Of a stretch of 64,000 bases of DNA, positions 43,533-51,503 are shown piece by piece. The translations under genes and the position numbers were made by a program. The notes under the pieces were generated by a model. It searched no databases, was not told the origin of the DNA, and saw only the letters and a program-made list of their open reading frames with translations. The DNA lies in assembly GCA_030525285.1 (NCBI GenBank), contig JAUNFA010000003.1, positions 94,530 through 158,529 of the forward strand. The letters are read 5' to 3'. Source of the stretch: Bacillota bacterium (GTDB taxonomy: Bacteria > Bacillota > Clostridia > Peptostreptococcales > Anaerovoracaceae). The stretch's first letter is position 1. Every line of letters starts with the position of its first letter.

Positions 43533-44783
43533 TTACAAAAGAGTGGCATCCTCAGCTTCTGGAACAATTTCATCGTAGGAATAGGTTAAACCATCGCGGA
43601 TGACGGAAATTTTCTCAGAGGAACCAACCTGTTCAATGTAGCGTTTGACGATAACATCGCAGAACTTTTCATCCAGTTCAATGGTGTAGCAGATACGCCC
43701 TGTCTGTTCACATGCGATGAGCGTGCTACCGGAACCACCAAACGGATCGAGGACCAGAGAGTTGGTCATACTGGAATTCATAATCGGATAAGCCAGAAGA
43801 GGGATAGGCTTCATGGTCGGATGGTCGCCGTTCTTCTTAGGCTTATCAAATTCCCAGATGGTCGTTTCCTTGCGTCCGGTATACCACTGATGCTTGCCGG
43901 ATTTCTTCCATCCGAAGAGGCAGGGCTCATGCATCCACTGGTAAGGGCTGCGACCAAGGACAAGGGACTGCTTTTTCCAGATACAGCAGCCAGAGAGATA
44001 AAAACCAGCATCGGCAAAGGCTCTACGGAAATTGAGTCCCTCGGTGTCTGCGTGGAAGACATAGATAGAAGCGTCATCGGCCATAGATTCGTACATTCGA
44101 GTGTAGGCATCAAGCAGGAACTGATAGAAGGCACTGTTTTCCATATTGTCGTTTTTAATCTTACCAGCGCTACCTTCATAATTGACATTGTACGGAGGAT
44201 CGGTCACGATTAGATTTGCCTGCTTTCCGTTCATCAGAAGTTCATAGGTTTCAGGCTTTGTGGAATCACCACAGACAAGGCGATGATCACCAAGGAGCCA
44301 CAGGTCACCGGCCTTGGAAAAGGTCGGCTTTGCAAGCTCAGCATCCGCATCGAAGTCGTCATCCTGAACCCCTTTTTTTGTATCTTCTCGGAACAGGTTT
44401 TCCAGTTCTTCCGGCTCAAATCCGGTGAGGGAGACGTCAAAGTCAGCACCTTGCAGGTCAGAGATAAGAAGGGCCAACTTATCGTTATCCCATTCTCCAC
44501 TGATTTTGTTAAGGGCCACATTTAGAGCTTTTTCTTTATCTTCATCCATTTCAACAATGACGCATTCCACTTCCGTGATGCCCATGTCGATAAGGACCTT
44601 TAGTCTCTGGTGACCGCCAACAACACGAGAAGTGCTGGCATTCCAGATGACAGGTTCGACATAGCCGAACTGCTCAATGGAGCGTTTCAGTTTTTCATAT
44701 TCTTTATCGCCGGGCTTTAAATCTTTTCGAGGATTGTAATCAGCAGGAAGAAGTTCTGCGACATTTTTCTTTTCAATTAGCAT
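43533..44783 (-). CDS. ParB-domain-fused DNA methyltransferase
   Basis: This 416-residue protein combines a ParB/Srx-like N-terminus (IWNASTSRVVGGHQRLKVLIDMGI) with a beta-group amino-methyltransferase: DPPYNVNYEGSAG (motif IV) comes before FGGSGST (motif I). Such proteins methylate adenine or cytosine N-groups and occur in many phages without a restriction partner, possibly to protect phage DNA from host enzymes such as the type I system in this window. The specificity is unknown. Confidence 0.88.
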   Translation of the reverse strand: MLIEKKNVAELLPADYNPRKDLKPGDKEYEKLKRSIEQFGYVEPVIWNASTSRVVGGHQRLKVLIDMGITEVECVIVEMDEDKEKALNVALNKISGEWDNDKLALLISDLQGADFDVSLTGFEPEELENLFREDTKKGVQDDDFDADAELAKPTFSKAGDLWLLGDHRLVCGDSTKPETYELLMNGKQANLIVTDPPYNVNYEGSAGKIKNDNMENSAFYQFLLDAYTRMYESMADDASIYVFHADTEGLNFRRAFADAGFYLSGCCIWKKQSLVLGRSPYQWMHEPCLFGWKKSGKHQWYTGRKETTIWEFDKPKKNGDHPTMKPIPLLAYPIMNSSMTNSLVLDPFGGSGSTLIACEQTGRICYTIELDEKFCDVIVKRYIEQVGSSEKISVIRDGLTYSYDEIVPEAEDATLL

Positions 44784-44935
44784 GATGCAGTCCTCCTGTG
44801 CAATAACTTTTTTAATCCCTTGAAAGCGGCATCTATATCACCAGCTTTAGCCTGTCCTTTGAGTGTGCTAAACTGCTGGAAGGTTAAATGCCTGCGATAT
44901 TTCTTTAGCAAGCTCATAAATTCCGATAAATCCAT
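44777..44935 (-). CDS. Small conserved phage protein of 52 residues
   Basis: The protein MDLSEFMSLLKKYRRHLTFQ... continues with FSTLKGQAKAGDIDAAFKGLKKLL. It has AAAGGAAATTGAT upstream, and its stop overlaps the methyltransferase start. The STLKGQAKAGD-GA-KGL pattern recurs in small proteins next to terminases. No function is known. Confidence 0.7.
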   Translation of the reverse strand: MDLSEFMSLLKKYRRHLTFQQFSTLKGQAKAGDIDAAFKGLKKLLHRRTASC

Positions 44936-44936
44936 A

Positions 44937-45491
44937 TCAATTTCCTTTCCGTGCCAGTAGAAGACGTTCCATCACATCATCCTGTGGTGTGGCTCCGTTG
45001 TATTCAGTGGCACAATTTTCTTTTACGATTTGGTAGATTTCCATCCAGAGACGATTGGTCTGACTCATGAAGTTCTGGCTCATGGCCACATAGGGAGATT
45101 GAATAGCATTGCCTGTGGTCGGATGCTTTGCAAGAAAGCCAAACTCAGTGATCGCTTCCTCACATTGAATCCAACGAGCAACACTCATGGCATAGCGCTC
45201 CAAAAGCTCAGGAGAGACAAGAGAAGCGCAGCCACGTTCGTGTAGCCAGTTCCATGTTTTCTTATAGACATCTGCAGCAACGAGCTTTTTTCCGTTCTTT
45301 TGCTTGGCAGATAACATCTTGGATGGTTTGGGCATCGGCTGACCTTCTAAATCGACGGTGCTGTCTGTAAAGTCGATGACAGTCAACTCACGTTTGCCCG
45401 GATTTCCCTCAGCGATTCTCTCAGCTAAGGGCTTTTTCTTGGCTCCAGCGCCGATACGAGCGCCGCCACGGTTTGTACCGTCCTTAGCCAT
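44937..45491 (-). CDS. Terminase small subunit, P27 family
   Basis: This 184-residue protein has the GARIGAGAKKKPLAERIAEGNPGKRELTVI start and ELLERYAMSVARWIQCEEAITEFGFLA, the P27-type small subunit that recognises phage DNA before packaging. It lies between HNH and the 52-aa gene. Confidence 0.9.
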   Translation of the reverse strand: MAKDGTNRGGARIGAGAKKKPLAERIAEGNPGKRELTVIDFTDSTVDLEGQPMPKPSKMLSAKQKNGKKLVAADVYKKTWNWLHERGCASLVSPELLERYAMSVARWIQCEEAITEFGFLAKHPTTGNAIQSPYVAMSQNFMSQTNRLWMEIYQIVKENCATEYNGATPQDDVMERLLLARKGN

Positions 45492-45510
45492 TTTCTACAC
45501 CTCCAGTTCA

Positions 45511-45584
45511 GGGGCCTATATACCCCGTTTGAAATTGCGACTTTGTGCGTGAGACCCCACGCCCGTTCCCCGGTGACTTCACCG
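45511..45584. other. Possible cos/packaging site with three inverted repeats
   Basis: Between the HNH and terminase small subunit genes are GGGG/CCCC around a TATATA centre (45511-45526), GCGTG/CACGC (45547-45562) and CGGTGA/TCACCG (45571-45584). HNH and small terminase genes flanking such sites are typical of cos-type packaging in HK97-like phages. The cut site is not located. Confidence 0.45.
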
Positions 45585-45962
45585 TAGAGAAGTAGACCGC
45601 CCCTGCCGGTTGTGCCAGCGGTCGCCGTGTTCCGCATGAATCTTAGCATGGCAGGATTTGCAAAGAGCCATCAAGTTTTCTCTATCATGCGTTCCACCTT
45701 GTGAAAGAGGTTTTATATGGTGTATCTGCTCGGTTGGTGTGTAGACACCATTCTCAAGGCACCTTTCACAAAGCGGGTGGGCAGCAGCATAGCTGTCACG
45801 GATACGTTTCCATGCACGTCCGTAGCGACGCTTAGCATTCGGGTCTCGGTCATACTTCTCGTAGCGTTTGGCTTCCTTCTTTTCATGCTCCGGACAGAAG
45901 CGTCCATCTGTCAGATTAGGGCATCCGGGATAGGAGCAGGGACGTTTTGGTTTTCTTGGCAT
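45579..45962 (-). CDS. HNH endonuclease
   Basis: This 127-residue protein, starting at ATG 45962 after GGAAGGAGG, has an N-terminal zinc finger (CSYPGCPNLTDGRFCPEH) and an HNH core (CERC... IHHIKPLSQGGTHDRENLMALCKSCHAKIH). Phage HNH proteins next to terminase help cut at cos. Confidence 0.92.
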   Translation of the reverse strand: MPRKPKRPCSYPGCPNLTDGRFCPEHEKKEAKRYEKYDRDPNAKRRYGRAWKRIRDSYAAAHPLCERCLENGVYTPTEQIHHIKPLSQGGTHDRENLMALCKSCHAKIHAEHGDRWHNRQGRSTSLR

Positions 45963-45987
45963 CGTATTCCTCCTTCCGTTTGGGCAT

Positions 45988-46022
45988 AAGAAAAGCCCTG
46001 TAGGATTGATTCCCACAAGGCT
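45988..46022 (-). terminator. Terminator after the early/replication operon
   Basis: A 12-bp stem, tcccacaaggct (46011-46022) with agccctgtagga (45994-46005), is followed by a TTTTCTT run on the minus strand. It divides early genes from the packaging operon. Confidence 0.8.
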
Positions 46023-46077
46023 CTCTGCGATTATCACTTTCGCTAGTATAATAATATCAGAAGAGCTTAGTGTCTTT

Positions 46078-46512
46078 CTATGTCATTTCATGTCCACCTT
46101 CATAGGAAGCAGGAACTTTTACTTCTTCCAGTGCTTTTCCATGAAGTTTGTGGATGTAACGAAGCTCATATCCCATATCAACAGCAATCTGCTCCCATGT
46201 GATAAAGCAGAGGTAGCGTTCCTCAAGCAAGGTCTGGTATTCGGTATTGCCGACTTGCTTGATAACTTCCACGATTTCCTTCTTCAGTGCTACCAGCTCC
46301 ACGACGTCTTTGCTGATTTCATCCTCCAGCTCGATGATGTCAAGAATGGCAGATTCCATTCTTGAGCCTTCACGGTTAGGGCTCTTTGGCATATCGGAGT
46401 AGGACGGTGTGCAACGGGTAGCTAATTCATTTAAGGAATCGATCTGTAACAGTTTGCTTTTGATTCTATTATCCAAGTAGCGTGCTTGAGATAAGTATTC
46501 TTTTGCAGTCAT
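46078..46512 (-). CDS. DUF1492-like late regulator
   Basis: This 144-residue protein starts at ATG 46512 after CGGAGG. The first half is coiled coil; the C-terminus (EERYLCFITWEQIAVDMGYELRYIHKLHGKALEEV) is a sigma-region-4-like helix-turn-helix. DUF1492/ArpU-like proteins at the end of early phage operons turn on late genes. A terminator and the packaging genes follow. Confidence 0.75.
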   Translation of the reverse strand: MTAKEYLSQARYLDNRIKSKLLQIDSLNELATRCTPSYSDMPKSPNREGSRMESAILDIIELEDEISKDVVELVALKKEIVEVIKQVGNTEYQTLLEERYLCFITWEQIAVDMGYELRYIHKLHGKALEEVKVPASYEGGHEMT

Positions 46513-46580
46513 TGATTGGTACCTCCGAAAAATTGATTTCCCTCGGATTGGCACGGATTGTCGTAGTTTGCCTGTGATTA

Positions 46581-47924
46581 TCATAGGTTTGCTTTTACCG
46601 CATCGATAAGTGCATTCTGGGTCAGCTCCTTTTTGGAGAGAGCTTTTAAGATACGCTCATCAATGGTCCCTTTGGTGATGATGTGTTCTATCACCACGGT
46701 TCCGGAAGTCTGGCCCTGTCTCCAGAGACGGGCGTTGGTCTGCTGATATAATTCCAGTGACCATGTCAGCCCGAACCAGATGAGAGTGGAACCACCAGCC
46801 TGCAGGTTGAGTCCATGACCGGCAGAGGCCGGGTGGATGACTGCGACCGGTATCTTTCCGGCATTCCAGTCGGTGATGTCCTTACTGGATTTTATTTCTC
46901 TCACATCAAAGCGTTTCTTGATACGAGAGAGGTCGTGCTTGAACCAGTAAGCCACAAGGATCGGTTTTCCGTTTGCGGATTCGATGATATCCTCCAGAGC
47001 ATCCAGCTTTCTGTCATGAAACTCGATGGTGTCGCCGGTATCGGCATAAATAGCACCGTTGGCAAGCTGGGATAGCTTTCCGGTAAGAGAAGCTGCATTG
47101 GCAGCAGTGATTTCTCCATCCGGGAGCTCTAATACTAGCTCCTGCTTCAATTCCTCATATCGGGTCACTTCATCTTCGGATAAATGGACCTCGTATTCGG
47201 AGGAGATAAGTTCTGGCATTTTCAGGTGGTCTGTCGATTTCATGGAGATGGTGATATCAGAAATCTGGCTATAGATGCGTTCCTCTGCATAGGGCTGTGG
47301 CTTGTAGGAATAGATGATCTGTCCATTCCTCTTGTCCGGCACGAAGTAGTTGTTTCGGTATTCGGTAATGAAGCGTCCGAGGCGTTTTCCTAAATCCAGC
47401 AGTCGGAACTCAGCCCACAAATCCATAAGACCGTTGGAAGAGGGAGTTCCGGTGAGGCCGATGATACGCTTGACACTTGGTCTTACCTTCAGGAGGGACT
47501 TAAACCTCTTTGAATTGTGATTTTTGAAGGAAGAAAGCTCGTCGATGACCACCATATCATAGTCAAATGGAAAGCCACTGGACTCGATGAGCCACTGTAG
47601 GTTTTCTCTATTGATGATGGTGATATCAGCACCAGCCATCAAAGCTGCTTTTCGCTCTTTCGGTGTTCCCACACAGACAGCGAAGGTCAGGTGATTCAGG
47701 TGCTGCCACTTTCTGATTTCTGCAGGCCATGTATCTCTGGCAACTCGAAGTGGGGCGACAACCAGAATGCGATGGGCTTCAAAGCTATCGAATAGAAGGT
47801 CTGCGATGGCAGTCAGGGAAATGACCGTTTTTCCAAGACCCATATCGAGCAGGACTGCTGCCACAGGATGTGTCTCAATATAATCAATGGCATATGCCTG
47901 ATAATCATGAGGTGCGAAGTTCAT
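46581..47924 (-). CDS. SNF2-family helicase
   Basis: This 447-residue protein has Walker A LDMGLGKTV, DExx-like VIDELSSFKNHNSKR, LTGTPSSN, and the late QTNARLWRQGQTSGTVVI with arginine fingers. Phage SNF2 proteins in this position are replication or recombination helicases. It overlaps the VRR-NUC gene by 20 bp. Confidence 0.93.
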   Translation of the reverse strand: MNFAPHDYQAYAIDYIETHPVAAVLLDMGLGKTVISLTAIADLLFDSFEAHRILVVAPLRVARDTWPAEIRKWQHLNHLTFAVCVGTPKERKAALMAGADITIINRENLQWLIESSGFPFDYDMVVIDELSSFKNHNSKRFKSLLKVRPSVKRIIGLTGTPSSNGLMDLWAEFRLLDLGKRLGRFITEYRNNYFVPDKRNGQIIYSYKPQPYAEERIYSQISDITISMKSTDHLKMPELISSEYEVHLSEDEVTRYEELKQELVLELPDGEITAANAASLTGKLSQLANGAIYADTGDTIEFHDRKLDALEDIIESANGKPILVAYWFKHDLSRIKKRFDVREIKSSKDITDWNAGKIPVAVIHPASAGHGLNLQAGGSTLIWFGLTWSLELYQQTNARLWRQGQTSGTVVIEHIITKGTIDERILKALSKKELTQNALIDAVKANL

Positions 47925-48186
47925 CGATCATTCCTCCAATCTGCTCGATGCTATCAATTACATAGACACGAAAGCCCAAAGAGCGCAGGAGCCTGTGTCG
48001 TGATCTTTGCAATGGGCGTGGGGATTCTCCCGGTGCTTTTAATTCTGCAAAGGCAAACTTCCCATCAGGCAATAAGATCAGGCGGTCGGGCATCCCTGCG
48101 AAAGAAGGAGACACGAACTTCGGTGCGATACCACCAGCCTTTTTTACTGCGGTTGTCAATTTCTTTTCTATCGTTTTTTCTAACAT
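47905..48186 (-). CDS. VRR-NUC domain nuclease
   Basis: This 93-residue protein is a stand-alone VRR-NUC: GGIAPKFVSPSFAGMPDRLILLPDGKFAFAELKAPGESP, with D, E and K of the PD-(D/E)xK site. Small VRR-NUC proteins cut branched DNA in phages and are usually next to the SNF2 helicase. Confidence 0.92.
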   Translation of the reverse strand: MLEKTIEKKLTTAVKKAGGIAPKFVSPSFAGMPDRLILLPDGKFAFAELKAPGESPRPLQRSRHRLLRSLGFRVYVIDSIEQIGGMIDELRTS

Positions 48187-48221
48187 ATTTGTCCTCCATC
48201 AGGCCGTTAATTTGAAGATGT

Positions 48222-48314
48222 GCAAGGTGTATCAATGGTATTTTCCATACTTTTTCTTATTGATATTTTTATAGGCTTAAGAATAGTTTTATATAACACC
48301 TTGATACACCTTGC
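48222..48314. other. Origin-like inverted repeat with AT-rich core
   Basis: GCAAGGTGTATCAA (48222-48235) and its exact reverse complement (48301-48314) flank about 65 bp of very AT-rich DNA. ACACCTT also repeats directly 10 bp apart (48296-48302 and 48306-48312). The region is the only gap over 100 bp in the replication operon and lies between primase and nuclease genes. Confidence 0.5.
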
Positions 48315-48325
48315 CATTTATGGCC

Positions 48326-50599
48326 TTAATTCATAAAATCCTCGTCTGCACCAGTGTCTTCACGTAAGCGCAGACCCTTAAAGTAACGCTTTCTGCTCAC
48401 GGTGATTCGCTCAAAACTAGCCTTCTCCAGAGCAAAGTAGAAGTCAGCGGTACTGCGCACATACTCATTGCAGTCTAAAGAATAGTTGCGGTAAGCCTGA
48501 TAAAGAGAAGAGGAGCTTTCTTTATAGGACGGGTCGACCTCGCATTTATCTGCAAGGAAGTGACCGAACCAGTCGTTCTGACTGCGGTATTCATCGATAG
48601 CTTCCTGCACGCAATCCGGCACGGGAATCTGGTAATTAGATTCGATGACTTTCTTGGCACCTTCGATGACCCACGCCAAAATGCTGCCGCCAGCGTTATC
48701 GTAAAGGTACTCGCTATAATTCTTGATGTCGCTGCTGCCGGTAATCTTGGCATTGAACGGGATGACGATAAGTCGTCTCCAGATGCCGTCATCGGATGCA
48801 GAGACACGAGGCAGATGGTTGGTATAAAGCACCAGTGTGTGGCAGGGCTTGAAGGAGAACGGATCCTTGTATTTCTTCTCTGCAAAGACATCATCTGTGG
48901 AGCAGAGCTGCTTAACGGTGGAATCGTTTAGACGAGCACCTTCCTGCATTTCGGCTGCGATGAGAAGCCTTTTTCCTTTGACCTCAGCCATTTCTGGTTT
49001 AATGTTTCTGCGGCATCCGACAGTGAGCGTATCTGCAGAAATGTTACCGGAGTAAAGACCAAGCACTCTGGAAATAGCATTCCAGAAGGTGGATTTGCCG
49101 TTGCGGCCATCACCATAGGCGATGATAAGTGCTTCTACGTAAACCTTGCCGATGGCAGCCAGACCACAAATCATCTGAACATAATCGATGAGTTCATGAT
49201 CGCCATGGAAGATGAGGTCAAGGCAGTCCAGCCAGATCTGCTGGCCCTTATAATTCGGAGATACCGATGTAATTTTGGTAATGAAATCCTCCGGCAGGTG
49301 TTCTCTAGCACCGGCAATTCCTTTACGGAGATCATAGGTCGCTTCCGGTGTACACAAAGCGAAGCAATCGGCATCAAGGTCACGAGGTGAAATTTCCAGC
49401 ATCGGACGAGACTCCTTCAGTGTAGAAGTAATGTTCTTGGAATCCCTGCGCTTTACAGCAAACTGCTGGTATGCCTTTGCTGCCAGAAATTCCTGATAGG
49501 CTTCCAGCTGGTCCTCATTCATGACCTGTTCGGCCTTGCTTTTAGACATGGAGTCGAGCAGGGATTGTGCGCCGGAGTTCTTCAGTTTATCGAGGGATTC
49601 GAGCATATCGTTGCCAGCTTCCTTTAGTTGTCTTCTGGTAAGTTCGTGAGCCACAGCCTGTGCACCCGGTTCGGATTCCTGCCAGTAATGGTCAGAGTAT
49701 CGGATGAAGTGGGTGGCTGGAGAGTAGCGGAGCTCACCAGAAAAGTATTTTGCTAACACCTCAGCTTGTCCAACATCGGAAAAATCTCCGGGTTTGTAAC
49801 AGGAAGGATCATTATATACTTCCGGTGCAATGTAGCCGTCCTGCTGGGAAAGTCTTGCATAAAAACGCTGGGCACTGTGCCAAATAGTAGCAAGCTCAGA
49901 TGCTTCCAGTGGAGGTGTGCACTTTGTTGATTTCTCCATAAATGTCTGATATGCCTTGTCGCTGTCTCCGTATTTCTTGATGACACGACCGGCGAAACGA
50001 GACATGGTGGCATTTCGGCTTCCTTCTGGGATAGCGGATCCATTGTATTGGCCATCCGGTAAATCCTCATCGAATAGGTCCTCATCCAAGAACTCAGTCA
50101 GATTCATACGTCCCGGATAAAGAGCAACATCTGCTGTAGTCGTTCCAAAGAAGAAACGTGCTGCATCCAATGCCTGTGTATCAAAATAAGGGAAGATGGA
50201 ATTGACCAGCTTCTTCATATCGCTGTAAAGAGAAGCGTCGGTCACATATTCGATTGGAAACAGAACATGGAATTTTGGCCTTGCCGCCTTGCCATTTTTC
50301 TCACGATTATTGTAGCGACTATAGTGGATCGCAAAGCTGACGCCAGGAAAGGCCTGCATAATATCATCAGGAGTGACCCAGTCATCCGGATTTTCAGAGT
50401 GGTCGTTATCGCAATCCACAGGAAGGCAGTCGCTGCCAATGAAATTATCGCCATTGCGGTAACTGTTTTTATATTCGGCGCAGACATAGTCATGGCAGAT
50501 GGCAGCTTTAAGGCTGTCCTCATCTAAGATGACATGCTTGTGCGGATAGGAGCAGTTACCGGGATTGCCGGTAACGTCTGCAGAATAAATGGTGAACAT
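48326..50599 (-). CDS. P4-type primase/helicase
   Basis: This 757-residue protein has an N-terminal primase-like part (GSDCLPVDCDNDHSENPDDW, then ARPKFHVLFPIEYV) with the DxD-like catalytic pair, and a C-terminal SF3 helicase with AYGDGRNGKSTFWNAI Walker A, ERLLIAAE-like motifs and VLYTNHLPRV. It would open the phage origin and make primers. The start is ATG 50599 next to the upstream gene's stop. Confidence 0.9.
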   Translation of the reverse strand: MFTIYSADVTGNPGNCSYPHKHVILDEDSLKAAICHDYVCAEYKNSYRNGDNFIGSDCLPVDCDNDHSENPDDWVTPDDIMQAFPGVSFAIHYSRYNNREKNGKAARPKFHVLFPIEYVTDASLYSDMKKLVNSIFPYFDTQALDAARFFFGTTTADVALYPGRMNLTEFLDEDLFDEDLPDGQYNGSAIPEGSRNATMSRFAGRVIKKYGDSDKAYQTFMEKSTKCTPPLEASELATIWHSAQRFYARLSQQDGYIAPEVYNDPSCYKPGDFSDVGQAEVLAKYFSGELRYSPATHFIRYSDHYWQESEPGAQAVAHELTRRQLKEAGNDMLESLDKLKNSGAQSLLDSMSKSKAEQVMNEDQLEAYQEFLAAKAYQQFAVKRRDSKNITSTLKESRPMLEISPRDLDADCFALCTPEATYDLRKGIAGAREHLPEDFITKITSVSPNYKGQQIWLDCLDLIFHGDHELIDYVQMICGLAAIGKVYVEALIIAYGDGRNGKSTFWNAISRVLGLYSGNISADTLTVGCRRNIKPEMAEVKGKRLLIAAEMQEGARLNDSTVKQLCSTDDVFAEKKYKDPFSFKPCHTLVLYTNHLPRVSASDDGIWRRLIVIPFNAKITGSSDIKNYSEYLYDNAGGSILAWVIEGAKKVIESNYQIPVPDCVQEAIDEYRSQNDWFGHFLADKCEVDPSYKESSSSLYQAYRNYSLDCNEYVRSTADFYFALEKASFERITVSRKRYFKGLRLREDTGADEDFMN

Positions 50600-50928
50600 T
50601 AGTCATACACCTCCTTGGATTCATCTTCCAGAACCTTGGTGATAAATTTTAAAGCACGGATCATGGTTTCCAGTTCGCAATCACCACCGAGGCAGACCTC
50701 AAAACCGTTACTGCCACAGCGAGTGGTATAGCTATGGATTTCCATGTCTGTGCAGGCTGCATCTTGAATACGAAAATAGGTGCGGCCACCGTGACCGGTA
50801 TCACCGCCACAATAGCCTGTGGTTCCAGCCTCAACCTCCAGGATATTGCAGCTGATGACGTCTCTACTGTATGTTGTGATTTCGGTTCCGTCTTTTAATA
50901 TCCTTGAATTTTCTTTTACTTCGTACAT
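50599..50928 (-). CDS. Conserved phage protein, unknown
   Basis: This 109-residue protein has a NILEVEAGTTGYCGGDTGHGGRTYFRIQDAACTDMEIHS pattern with several cysteines and a beta-rich fold. It is preceded by GGAGG and shares a base with the primase. No function is recognised. Confidence 0.65.
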   Translation of the reverse strand: MYEVKENSRILKDGTEITTYSRDVISCNILEVEAGTTGYCGGDTGHGGRTYFRIQDAACTDMEIHSYTTRCGSNGFEVCLGGDCELETMIRALKFITKVLEDESKEVYD

Positions 50929-50931
50929 GTG

Positions 50932-51351
50932 TTAAACCTCCTCAAGATTTTCAGTGAAATAGCGCAGGCGGTAATTTTTCCACTTGGCTCGTTTGATTTC
51001 TGCTTCCATGCCAGGAGATATATGACTTCCAAAGACCCAGACTTCAGAACATTTGCTCATGATGGCATTTCCAAAGAAAAGGCCAAGTTCACGTTCTTTC
51101 GGGTCGTTGTCGTACAAAAACTGTGGAAACAGCAGGTGTGGTGCGATGGGGATGTATCCTTGCTCCACTGCAAAGCGGCTGTAGGCTCTGGCAGCAGCTA
51201 CGTTCTTTTCGATGTCTCCGGCAAAGGGAGAGCAGATATACACGATTGGTCTGAAAGCTCTTAGCGCACGGGTCTCGTTTTCGATTGAAGAAAGAGCACC
51301 GAAAGCAGTAGGGTCAGGATAGCCTTCATTGTTGTATTTGCTGATTGACAT
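50932..51351 (-). CDS. DUF4406/DUF7768-like nucleoside deoxyribosyltransferase-fold protein
   Basis: The start is ATG 51351 after AAAGGAGG, giving 139 residues. IVYICSPFAGDIEKNVAAARAYSRFAVEQGYIPIAPHLLFPQFLYDND and CSEVWVFGSHISPGMEAEIKRA show a Rossmann-like nucleoside-processing fold used by phages. The substrate is unknown. Confidence 0.8.
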   Translation of the reverse strand: MSISKYNNEGYPDPTAFGALSSIENETRALRAFRPIVYICSPFAGDIEKNVAAARAYSRFAVEQGYIPIAPHLLFPQFLYDNDPKERELGLFFGNAIMSKCSEVWVFGSHISPGMEAEIKRAKWKNYRLRYFTENLEEV

Positions 51352-51461
51352 GTCAGGTTCCTCCTTTCCGGATGGACATGGAAAAAGGACGCCCACCTCT
51401 AATATCCATTGGAGATGAATGTCCCATTTTGATGAAAAACAGAAATGAAATTTTCTATCTC

Positions 51462-51502
51462 CACTATTAAATGGAGACGAGTTTGCCGTTTGGCCGAAAA
51501 AA
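51462..51502 (-). repeat. 41-bp repeat, copy B
   Basis: It is adjacent to the polA stop codon (two bases away) and 111 bp before the DUF4406-like start. It matches copies A and C in about 33 of 41 positions. Confidence 0.85.
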
Positions 51503-51503
51503 T

